From the NCBI GenBank assembly GCA_963837365.1, contig CAWIMW010000001.1:248001-312000 (forward strand): DNA of 64,000 nucleotides, read 5' to 3'. The translations under genes were made by a program, and so were the position numbers. Shown here one piece after another: positions 50,362 through 59,122 of this stretch. The stretch comes from CAWBXL01 sp963837365. GTDB taxonomy: Bacteria > Acidobacteriota > Terriglobia > Terriglobales > Acidobacteriaceae. Position 1 is the first letter of the stretch, and each line of letters begins with the position of its first letter. The notes under the pieces were generated by a model that saw nothing but the letters and a program-made list of their open reading frames with translations, was not told the origin of the DNA and made no database searches.

Positions 50362-51852
50362 CTAAAGCTGGACACACACCGACTTATTCTCGGTGTACAA
50401 CTCCAGCCCCGCTTGCCCGGATTCCCGTCCCCATCCAGACTGCTTATAACCGCCGAAAGGCATGGCTGGATCGAACACGTTGTAGCAATTGACCCAAACT
50501 GTCCCCGCCTTGAGCCGCGCAGCCATGCGGTGGGCTTTGCTGATGTCGCGCGTCCACACGGCGGATGCCAGACCGTACATGGTATCGTTCGCGAAGGAAG
50601 CAACTTCGTCCGCTTCGTTGAAGGGAATGCAAGTCACCACCGGCCCAAAAATTTCTTCGCGCACCACCTTCATGGTTGGCTTCACATCCACCAGCACGGT
50701 AGGTTCAACAAAGTATCCTTTGCCGGCGATCTTTTTCCCGCCCGCCAAAGCCTTGGCGCCTTCCTTCGCCCCGGAATCCAGGTAGCCGCACACCCGCTCC
50801 ATCTGCTCCTGAGAGACCAACGGTCCCAGATTGTTTGCCGGGTCAATGCCTGGGCCGATGTGGAAACCTTTGGTGAACCCAGCGACGCCTTCGACTACTT
50901 TGTCGAAAATCTTATTTTGCACAAACAACCGCGAACCGGCAGTGCAGATTTGTCCCTGATTGAAAAAGACGGCCAGGGCGGAGCCGGGAATCGCGGCCTC
51001 CAGATCAGCATCCTCGAAAACCACGTTAGGGGATTTACCGCCCAGTTCGAGCGAAACTTTTTTCAGATTTCCGCTAGCCGCATTCAAAATCAATTTGCCC
51101 ACCGCAGTGGATCCGGTAAAGGCGACCTTATCGACATCCGGATGGGCCGCAATTGCCGCACCCGCCGTTTCCCCGTAGCCGGGGACGACATTGACCACGC
51201 CCTCGGGGAATCCGGCTTCCATCATGAGTTCCCCAAGCCGCAACGCGGTGAGCGGAGTCTGTTCAGCCGGTTTGAGGATGGATGTGCATCCGACAGCAAC
51301 GGCCGGAGCCAGCTTCCATGCCGCCATGATCAAGGGAAAATTCCAGGGAACAATTTGGCCGACAATCCCCACCGGTTCGCGCAAGGTGTAAGCCAGATGG
51401 TTTCCCCGCGCGGAAAGAGGTATGGTGTTTCCTTCAATCTTGGTTGCCCAGCCCGCGTAGTAGCGAAAAGTTTCCGCCGCGGTGGGGACGTCCACAATCC
51501 GTGAGAACAACACCGGCTTACCGTTGTCGAGGGTTTCCAGTTCGGCTAGTTCTTCGCGGTGCTTATCAATGAGATCGCCAACCTTCCACAGCAGCTTGCC
51601 CCTGTCCGAAGGGGACATCTTCGGCCACGGGCCGCTCTCAAATGCCTTACGGGCAGCTTTCACGGCAAGGTCAATATCAGCCTTGTCACCTTCCGCAACC
51701 CGGGCCAGCACCTCTCCGGTCGCCGGGTTGTAAGTATCAAATGTCTTACCGGAGACGGCATCCACCCACTTTCCGCCAATCAACATCTTCCGTGTCTTGC
51801 TTATAAAATCGGTAACACTGTTCTGAATTTGCGGAGTTGCGGATGTCGCCAT
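50362..51852 (-). CDS. NAD(P)-dependent aldehyde dehydrogenase
   Basis: A 496-residue ALDH-superfamily enzyme oxidising an aldehyde to its acid. Catalytic residues are Cys303 in FFNQGQICTAGSR, Glu269 in VSLELGGKSPNVVF, and Asn171 in IVPWNFPLIMAAWK. NAD-binding region FTGSTAVGKLI. Length and motifs fit the ALDH1/2-like broad-specificity group; substrate unknown. ATG at 51850-51852 follows TTTAGGAGGC at good spacing. It is divergent from the pca cluster, and its product could feed or follow aromatic catabolism, which is inference. Confidence 0.95.
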   Translation of the reverse strand: MATSATPQIQNSVTDFISKTRKMLIGGKWVDAVSGKTFDTYNPATGEVLARVAEGDKADIDLAVKAARKAFESGPWPKMSPSDRGKLLWKVGDLIDKHREELAELETLDNGKPVLFSRIVDVPTAAETFRYYAGWATKIEGNTIPLSARGNHLAYTLREPVGIVGQIVPWNFPLIMAAWKLAPAVAVGCTSILKPAEQTPLTALRLGELMMEAGFPEGVVNVVPGYGETAGAAIAAHPDVDKVAFTGSTAVGKLILNAASGNLKKVSLELGGKSPNVVFEDADLEAAIPGSALAVFFNQGQICTAGSRLFVQNKIFDKVVEGVAGFTKGFHIGPGIDPANNLGPLVSQEQMERVCGYLDSGAKEGAKALAGGKKIAGKGYFVEPTVLVDVKPTMKVVREEIFGPVVTCIPFNEADEVASFANDTMYGLASAVWTRDISKAHRMAARLKAGTVWVNCYNVFDPAMPFGGYKQSGWGRESGQAGLELYTENKSVCVQL

Positions 51853-51963
51853 GATTGCCTCCTAAATAAGGTGGACCAGAAGTTAATTGTAGTCCTGAGA
51901 ATCTTCCCCGTCAGGGGGCACTTCCGCGTAACTAAGTCGCTCACCAAGCGGATAAAGCCAAGG

Positions 51964-51992
51964 GTGACAAACACTTCACGCTCGACTATGAT
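51964..51992 (+). promoter_or_regulatory. Sigma70-like promoter of pcaH
   Basis: GTGACA (-35, 5 of 6), a 17-base spacer, then TATGAT (-10, 5 of 6). Transcription would start near 51999, about 20 bases before the pcaH ATG with its GTGAGGAC ribosome site. No adjacent regulator gene was found. Confidence 0.7.
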
Positions 51993-52018
51993 TTTCCCGT
52001 CTTCGTGAGGACTTATAT

Positions 52019-52744
52019 ATGGACCGGGTCGCGAACGAACGTTCGATTATTACCCCCTATCATCGGCCAGAGCCGGGAAGCCAGCCTCCCATGCCGTGTG
52101 AGCCCTACAAGTCCACAGTGAAGAGGTCCCCGTCAAAACCTCTGATTTTTCTTCCTCACACGCTCTCGGAAACCACCGGGCCGGTCTATGGACACGATGC
52201 CATCGCCGAGACTGACAACGATCTGACCCGCCAACATAAAGGCGAACCGCAGGGAGAGCGCATCATCGTTACCGGGCGCGTGCTGGATGACAATGGCCGT
52301 CCCATTCCAAACACCTTGATCGAAATCTGGCAGGCAAACGCCGCCGGGCGTTACCTGCACCAGAGAGACCAGCACCCCGCGCCACTGGATCCGAATTTCT
52401 CTGGCGCAGGCCGGATGTTAACGGATGAGAATGGCGCCTATCGCTTTGTGACTATCAAACCCGGGGCCTATCCCTGGTTCAATCACTACAATGCCTGGCG
52501 TCCCCAGCACATCCACTTTTCGATTTTTGGGCGGGCGTTTCTTTCCCGGCTGGTGACGCAGATGTATTTTCCTGGTGATCCGTTGTTTGCCTACGACCCG
52601 ATCTATCAATCCATTTCAGATGAAAAAGCGCGGGAGCGAATGGTCTCTAAATTCGATTTGGAAACGACGCAGCCGCAGTGGGCTCTCGGCTACAAATTCG
52701 ATATCGTGGTGCGTGGTCCTGAGGCCACCCCGTTCGAGGCATAA
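52019..52744 (+). CDS. pcaH: Protocatechuate 3,4-dioxygenase, beta subunit
   Basis: The 241-residue iron-bearing subunit that ring-opens protocatechuate between the two hydroxyls, giving beta-carboxymuconate. Fe(III) ligands visible with exact family spacing: Tyr112 in GRYLHQR, Tyr151 in KPGAYPWF, His164 and His166 in RPQHIHFSI. ATG at 52019 after GTGAGGACTTATAT. pcaG follows in the same operon, 4 bases after its stop. Confidence 0.96.
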   Translation: MDRVANERSIITPYHRPEPGSQPPMPCEPYKSTVKRSPSKPLIFLPHTLSETTGPVYGHDAIAETDNDLTRQHKGEPQGERIIVTGRVLDDNGRPIPNTLIEIWQANAAGRYLHQRDQHPAPLDPNFSGAGRMLTDENGAYRFVTIKPGAYPWFNHYNAWRPQHIHFSIFGRAFLSRLVTQMYFPGDPLFAYDPIYQSISDEKARERMVSKFDLETTQPQWALGYKFDIVVRGPEATPFEA

Positions 52745-52748
52745 CGCT

Positions 52749-53321
52749 ATGAGTCTGGGACATACTCCTTCGCAAACGGTTGGCCCATACTTCCGTATTG
52801 GCCTGACCTGGAAGCACGCCGTTCCACGCATCGCCGGTCCTGAGGCCAAAGGTGAGCGTGTCTGGCTGACTTGCCACGTCACCGACGCTGACGGCACTCC
52901 TATTAATGACTCGCTGCTGGAAATCTGGCAGGCGGACGCGGGCGGAAAGTACAACCATCCCGACGATCCGCAGAATAAAATCCCGGACCCCGAATGTTGC
53001 GGCTTTGGGCGCTTGGGCACTGACGATGAAGGCGCGTGTGTATTTGAAACCATCAAACCCGGACGCGTTCCCGGCCCAGGGGGCGTGGAACAGGCTCCGC
53101 ATTTAAATCTAGCCGTATTCGCTCGAGGCATGCTGAAACATATCCATACCCGCATCTATTTCGCGGGCGATTCCGCCAACCCAACCGATCCTGTTTTAGC
53201 TCTGGTTCCCCAGGATCGCCGCGAGACCCTCATGGCGAACCCAGTACCTGACAAGCCGGGACACTGGAGCTTCGACATTCGCCTCCAGGGCGAAAAAGAA
53301 ACCGTCTTTTTTGACGTGTGA
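52749..53321 (+). CDS. pcaG: Protocatechuate 3,4-dioxygenase, alpha subunit
   Basis: A 190-residue partner of PcaH, homologous but lacking the iron ligands. Seen: LGHTPSQTVGPYFRIGLTWKH at the N-terminus (characteristic of alpha subunits), LLEIWQADAGGKYNHPDD, APHLNLAVFARGMLKHIHTRIYFAGD, and the C-terminal FDIRLQGEKETVFFDV. I start at ATG 52749, directly after pcaH; a longer in-frame extension to 52575 would lie wholly in pcaH. Length fits the family (about 200). Confidence 0.95.
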   Translation: MSLGHTPSQTVGPYFRIGLTWKHAVPRIAGPEAKGERVWLTCHVTDADGTPINDSLLEIWQADAGGKYNHPDDPQNKIPDPECCGFGRLGTDDEGACVFETIKPGRVPGPGGVEQAPHLNLAVFARGMLKHIHTRIYFAGDSANPTDPVLALVPQDRRETLMANPVPDKPGHWSFDIRLQGEKETVFFDV

Positions 53322-53348
53322 TCGCACGTGCCCCGGGAAAGCCATCGC

Positions 53349-54115
53349 ATGCAACGGCACAAGTTTCAGCACGACGGTCTAACCCTGTCGTACCTTGACG
53401 CTGAAGGTGACGGGCAGCCGCTCATCGCGCTGCACGCGCATTGGCTGGAAGCGACAAGCTTCGTGCCGCTGGCGAAGGAGTCTGGCACCCGAATGGCGGG
53501 TCATCGCCTTGGACCAGCGGGGGCACGGGTATTCCGGCCACGCAAAAACCTACACCCGCGACGATTATCTACGCGACCTCGAAGCGTTCTTCGAACATCT
53601 TTACCTGGAAAAGGCTGTTCTGCTGGGTAACTCCCTCGGCGGTGTCAATGCCTACCAATTTGCCGCGCGCTCATCCTGAACTCGTACGCGCTCTGATCAT
53701 TGAAGACATCGGCGCCGAGATTGCGGATGACACAAGTTTTGCCCTCATATGGGCAGGTACTTTCAAGACGCGTGAGGACCTGGCGCAGTGCGTCGGCCCT
53801 CGCTTCCTGCCCTACCTGCAAGACTCATTTCGCGAAACCGCAAAGGGCTGGCAACTCGCGTTCGATCCCAACGACACCGTAGCGTCGCAGAAATGTCTCA
53901 ACGGGGACCACTGGCAGGACTGGCTGGCCACAAATTGTCCGGCATTGCTGATTCGTGGGGCGGACAGCCGGGTCACAAAGCCTGAACATATTGAACAGAT
54001 GGCCGCGCGTCGGCCCAATACCCAACTTCGCGTAATCAAAGGTGGCCACGTTCTTCACACAGAAAACCCGGCAGACTTTAACGAAGCGGTGCGGGCATTT
54101 TTGCGGCAGCTCTGA
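53349..54115 (+). CDS. Alpha/beta hydrolase of the pca cluster, frameshifted twice
   Basis: About 255 residues after removing one extra base near 53490 and another near 53670. Pieces: MQRHKFQHDGLTLSYLDAEGDGQPLIALHAHWLEATSF, then APEWRVIALDQRGHGYSGHAKTYTRDDYLRDLEAFFEHL with the nucleophile elbow LLGNSLGGVNAY, then PELVRALIIEDIG to VIKGGHVLHTENPADFNEAVRAFLRQL (His of the triad). It resembles 3-oxoadipate enol-lactonase (PcaD)-type hydrolases, but a fused PcaD-PcaC follows, so this may act on another ester or lactone. It starts 28 bases after pcaG. Confidence 0.82.
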
Positions 54116-54170
54116 GTATGGTTGTCGGCGGTTCAGTCATCATCTATATAATGCCGGACTAAGGAACACT

Positions 54171-55536
54171 ATGCCGGCGCGCCTGATCGATAGCCTAGCC
54201 ACCACCGAACCGCTGGCCGACGTGTTCTCTGATCGGTCCGTTCTGCAAGCGATGCTGGATTTTGAATCCGCACTGGCGCGGGCCGAGGCCCGGGTTGGCG
54301 TGATTCCTCAGTCTGCCGCCAACGCTGATTCGCAAAGCTGCCAAGGCAGATGAATTTGACACCGCGAAGTTGGCAGCCGCAACTCTGCGGGCGGGAACGC
54401 CAGGGATTCCGCTTGCAAAGGCTTTAACCGAGCATGTACGCGCCACCAATGAAGACGCTGCACGCTACGTACATTGGGGAGCCACCAGTCAGGATGTTGC
54501 CGATACCGCGCTAGTCTTATTGCTCAAGCGTGCGCAACCGATCTTGTCGGGCGATCTCAGCCGGTTAGCGCGCGCGCTCAAGAAATTATCGCAAGCGCAC
54601 AAACAAACCGTGATGCTGGGCCGCACCCTGATGCAGCCCGCACCGCCGGTCACGTTCGGGCTAAAAGCCGCGGGATGGGCCACATCTGTGCGGCGCGGCC
54701 AGCACCATCTTGACGCGGCATTCGCGGACGCATTGGTTGTGCAGTTCGGTGGCGCCAGCGGAACGCTCGCTTCATTAGGGAAAAAAGGGGCCGAAGTCGC
54801 TCGTGTCCTGGCGAGTGAGTTGAAGCTTGCTTGTCCGGAAGCTCCTTGGCACACGCAGCGAGAGCGGTTGGCTACATTGATGTGTGCCTGTGGTGTGCTG
54901 ACTGGATCACTCGGCAAGATGGCGCGCGACATCAGCCTGCTGATGCAGGGCGAAGTTGCAGAGGCAGCCGAACCCGGCGGTGAAGGACGCGGCGGTTCTT
55001 CCACCATGCCGCACAAACATAATCCGATTGGATGTTCACTCACATTAGCCGCAGCCCATCGTGTTCCGGGTCTGGTCGCATCATTTTTATCCGGCATGGT
55101 GCAGGAGCACGAGCGAGGAGTCGGTGGCTGGCAAGCAGAGTGGCCGACGGTGGCGGCGGTGATTCAGGCAACAGGTTTGGCGGCTTCGTCGATGGCGGAG
55201 GTTGCAGAAGGACTCAAGGTCGACGCGGCTAAAATGCGTTCCAATATCGAGGCCACTCATGGCGCAATCTTCGCCGAACGCGCCACCATGCTTCTCGGAT
55301 CAAAGTTAGGGCGCGACGTCGCCCACAAAATTTTGCAGGATGCAACCAAGAAGAGTGCAAAACAGAAACGCCGTTTGTCAGAAGTGCTGGCAGAAATCCC
55401 CGAAGTGACCAGCCATCTTGACCGTTCAACTTTACGAAGCCTGGAAACCCCGGAGGAATATCTCGGTTCCGCCGAAGCTTTCCGCAAAGCGCTGCTGTCT
55501 GCCAAGTCATCCAACCCCAAGAAAAAGGAGCAATAA
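54171..55536 (+). CDS. pcaB: 3-carboxy-cis,cis-muconate cycloisomerase, frameshifted once
   Basis: About 455 residues of the fumarase/aspartase superfamily, converting beta-carboxymuconate to gamma-carboxymuconolactone. One extra base near 54322 separates MPARLIDSLATTEPLADVFSDRSVLQAMLDFESALARAE from LIRKAAKADEFDTAKLAAATLRAGTPGIPLAKALTEHV. Family signature GSSTMPHKHNPIG is near residue 280, and YVHWGATSQDVADTAL is the conserved block 2. ATG at 54171 follows AAGGAA. Its 3' end carries the GAAAAAGGAG ribosome site of the next gene. Confidence 0.92.
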
Positions 55537-55538
55537 CC

Positions 55539-56700
55539 TTGCCCTTTGCTAATGTCAACAACCTACGTTTGTACTATCGCCTCGAAGGCGCGGCCGGGAG
55601 CGCCCGTGCTGGTGCTGTCGCATTCAATCGGCACCGACCATGGCATGTGGGCCCCGCAGATGCCCGATCTTCTCCAGCATTTTCAAGTCCTGCGCTATGA
55701 CACGCGCGGACACGGCGCCTCCGATGCACCCGAAGGCGAATACACAATTGACCAACTGGGGCGCGATGTTCTCGGCCTGGTTGACATTTTGAAGATCGCA
55801 AAATTTTCTTTTTGCGGTCTTTCCATGGGTGGTGCCGTCGGACAGTGGCTGGCGTTGAATTCTCCGGATCGTCTGAACGCACTGGTTCTGGCCAACACCT
55901 CCCCACAATTCGGCCCGCCCGCCAATTGGGTCACGCGCAGGAAAACCGTGCTGGAGAATGGCATGGCAGCAATCGTTGATCTGGCCATGCAGCGGTTCTT
56001 TTCGCCCGAGGCCTCAGGAAGGGACGTCCTTGTAAGCGCCGCGACTTCAGTCCTGTTGGGCACGAACCCGATTGGCTACGCAGGCTGCTGTTCTGCGCTG
56101 CGCGATGTAGACCACCGGGGCCAGTTGGGGCGCATCAAAGTTCCTACACTGGTGATCGCGGGCAATAAAGATGTGTCCACCCCATGGGAGGGACATGGCG
56201 AAGTCCTGGCCCGTGAGATTCCGGGCGCAAAATCAGTGCGCTTACCCGCTGCACACATGTCGAATCTTGAATGTCCGCGCTCATTTACGGTCGCTTTGCT
56301 CGAGTTCCTCAAGCCGGCTGCAAGCGGTGATCCGCTCGAACCCGGCTTTGCGGTTCGCCGTGCCACACTGGGAGACCCCCACGTAGACCGTGCCATCGCA
56401 GGAACTACTGACTTTAGTCATGACTTCCAGGAGCTGATTACACGGTATGCTTGGGGAACCATCTGGACCCGCCCCGGCCTTGACCGCCGCACTCGCCGGT
56501 TGCTGGTTTTGGCAATGATGCTGGCGCTGGGCCGGTGGGAAGAGTTCAGCCTGCACGTACGGGCTGGTCTCTCGCATGAACTGGAGCCGTGTGATCTTAA
56601 AGAAGTGCTTTTGCAGGCAGCAATCTATGCGGGAGTGCCCGCGGCAAACACCGGGTTCCATTTGGCCAGTGAGGAGATCAAGAAATTAGGCCTGAACTAA
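55539..56700 (+). CDS. pcaL: Fused 3-oxoadipate enol-lactonase / 4-carboxymuconolactone decarboxylase, frameshifted once
   Basis: About 386 residues with two enzymes in one chain. It starts at TTG 55539 (MPFANVNNLRLYYRLEG), and one extra base near 55590-55600 shifts the frame before PGAPVLVLSHSIGTDHGMW. The PcaD half has the nucleophile elbow FCGLSMGGAVGQW, Asp, and HMSNLECP near the His. The PcaC (AhpD-like) half begins DFSHDFQELITRYAWGTIWTRPGLDRRTRRLLVLAMMLALGRWEEFSLHVRAGL. Such PcaL fusions are known in actinobacteria and other phyla. It carries carboxymuconolactone on to 3-oxoadipate. Confidence 0.9.
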
Positions 56701-56719
56701 CCCACGGCCAATCATTGTT

Positions 56720-59021
56720 ATGTCCCCATCGTTTACCAGGATCCTTCTAGTTTTTTCTTTTCTTGTCGCTGCGGCAACCGCGCAATCTGTGCGAGTCGAA
56801 GGCGTTGTGCACGATTCCACCGGCGCAAGCTTGGCCGGAGCAAAAGTGGAATTGCATGCGGGCGCGTTCTCTGCGTCCCACGATACGGACGCACAGGGAA
56901 ATTTCGTTTTCGACTCAATTCCGGAAAACAGCGGCACTCTGACTGTACAGGCCAAAGGCTTTGGAAATGTTGAACAGAAATGGGACGCAAGTGCGACCGG
57001 AGGAGCAAAGACTGGAGATTACCTTATCTCCGGCAAACGTGAGCGAGCAGGTTTTCGTTACTGCCACCCGCACCGAACTTCGCCTCAGCGATATAGCCGT
57101 GAGTTCAGTGGCATTGACCAATCAGGATCTGGATGCCACACCAGCACTCACTACTGACGACAAGCTACGGCAAATCCCCGGCTTCACTCTTTTCCGCCGC
57201 TCCGGCAGCCGCACTGCGAACCCGACATCGCAAGGAGTTTCCCTCAGCGGATTGGGAGCCAGCGGCGCCAGCCGTGCGATTGTCCTCGAAGATGGTGTCC
57301 CCCTGACCGACCCCTTCGGCGGATGGGTGTACTGGGGCCGTGTGCCGCAGGAGAGTGTGCAGAGCGTTGAAGTAGTCCGCCGCGGTATTTCCAGCTTGTA
57401 TGGTTCTGATGGGCTGGCCGGCGCGATCCAATTCATGCCTCGGCAGGAAGAAACGCCAGCTTTTTCTCTGGAAACTTCCTACGGCACCGAGAAGACTCCT
57501 GACCTTACTTTCTGGGGCGGAGGCCGCTTCGGCGGTTGGGATGCAGCCATTTCCACGGACTTGTTTCACACCGACGGTTATATTCTGGTCCCACAATCTG
57601 TACGCGGAAGCGTAGACACACCGGCCAATGCCGAGCATGCCGCGGTTGAGTTCACCCTCGGGCGACATGTCGGCAAAAATAGCCGGATCTTTGGCCGGGG
57701 TTCGTACTTTACCGAGTCGCGCCACAATGGCACAGTAGTTCAGTTTAATGACACGCAACTCGCGCAAGCAGTCCTGGGCGCGGATACCCACTCCGATTCT
57801 TTGGGATCGTTTTCGTTCCGGTTATATGGACAGCCCCAAAGTTATAACCAAAGCTTCTCTTCGGTCGCAAGCGACCGAAACAGTGAGTCCCTTTCGAATT
57901 TGCAGCATGTTCCCGCCCAGCAATTCGGCGGCAGCGGCTGGTGGAGTAAGGCCGTGGCTCGTCAGGTACTGGTCGCCGGCTTCGATGCAAACGAAGTGAT
58001 GGGATGGAGCAACGAGAGCATATTTAACTCTGGTACTCACCTTCGCGACACCATTGCCGGAGGCCGCCAGCGCGCGAGCGGCGTATATGGTCAGGACATC
58101 ATAAGCATTACGCCCAGGTGGATTCTCACCATCGGTGGGCGCTTTGACCACTGGCGCAACTTCGACGCGGAATCGGTGCGCATGCCGATAACTCCACCGG
58201 GCGCAACCACCACAGCGCCGTTTGCCGAGCGTTCCGAGAATGCTTTCAGCCCACGCGCTTCTCTATTGCATCAAGTGACCAGCAATCTGTCGCTCACCGC
58301 CTCCGTTTATCGCGGTTTCCGCGCCCCCACTCTGAACGAACTGTATCGCGCATTCCGCGTGGGCAACCGGCAAACGCAAGCAAATCCAGACTTAGAAGCC
58401 GAACGACTCACCGGCGCAGAGGTGGGAACGAATCTGTTCGCCCTGGACCGCCGTCTGAACCTGCGCGGTAATTTTTTCTGGGATGACATCGTGAACCCAA
58501 TCGCGAATGTCACACTCGACCCGAATTCCAACCCCATTCAGGTGCAACGACAAAACCTGGGACGCACTCGCTCGCGCGGCGTGGAACTGGATGCCGTGGC
58601 GCGCATCACCAGTCATATTGAAATTTCCGGCGGCTACCAGTTCGTAGATGCGATCGTGCTGAGTTTCCCCGCTAATCCTGCCAACAACCCAAGTTTGGTA
58701 GGCAATCAAATTCCCCAGATCCCGCGCAATCAGTTCACCTTGCAGGCGCGGTATTGGAACCCATCCCGTCTGATGCTGAGTGTGCAGGGGAGATTGGTCG
58801 GCGACCAATTCGATGATGATATTAATTCTCTGCTGCTCGGCCGTTACTTTGCACTTGATTTGTTTGTGGGGCGGTCGCTGGGCCATGGCGTCGAAGTCTT
58901 CGCCGCAGGCGAAAACATCACCAACCAGCGCTACGACATTGCCAAAACACCCACGCCGAATGTCGGGCCTCCGATCTTGGCGCGGGTCGGTATGCGCTTC
59001 AATTTTCCCGGACGCCACTAG
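56720..59021 (+). CDS. TonB-dependent outer-membrane receptor, frameshifted once
   Basis: About 766 residues after removing one extra base near 57000. The N-terminal piece has a signal peptide (LLVFSFLVAAATAQ) and a carboxypeptidase-regulatory-like domain (GVVHDSTGASLAGAKVELHAG ... TLTVQAKGF). The next piece continues SPANVSEQVFVTATRTELRLSDI (TonB-box-like) into the plug (LRQIPGFTLFRRSGSRTANPTSQGVSLSGLGASGASRAIVLEDGVPLTDPFGGWVYWGRVP) and a barrel. The plug resembles siderophore, cobalamin and metal-chelate receptors more than Oar proteins. The PQQ dehydrogenase gene begins 101 bases downstream on the same strand. Confidence 0.9.
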
Positions 59022-59122
59022 GTATCCTTGCGGTTCCCACCTGATTTTGCATCACAACAGGTGATAGACTCGCGGACGTTCGCGTTGCTCGTGCGAGCAA
59101 CCATTATTGTTTGGAGAGCCGG

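Noticed and set aside
50413..51504. Plus-strand open frame of 363 codons
   Set aside because: It is antisense to the aldehyde dehydrogenase, which has all catalytic residues in the other strand.
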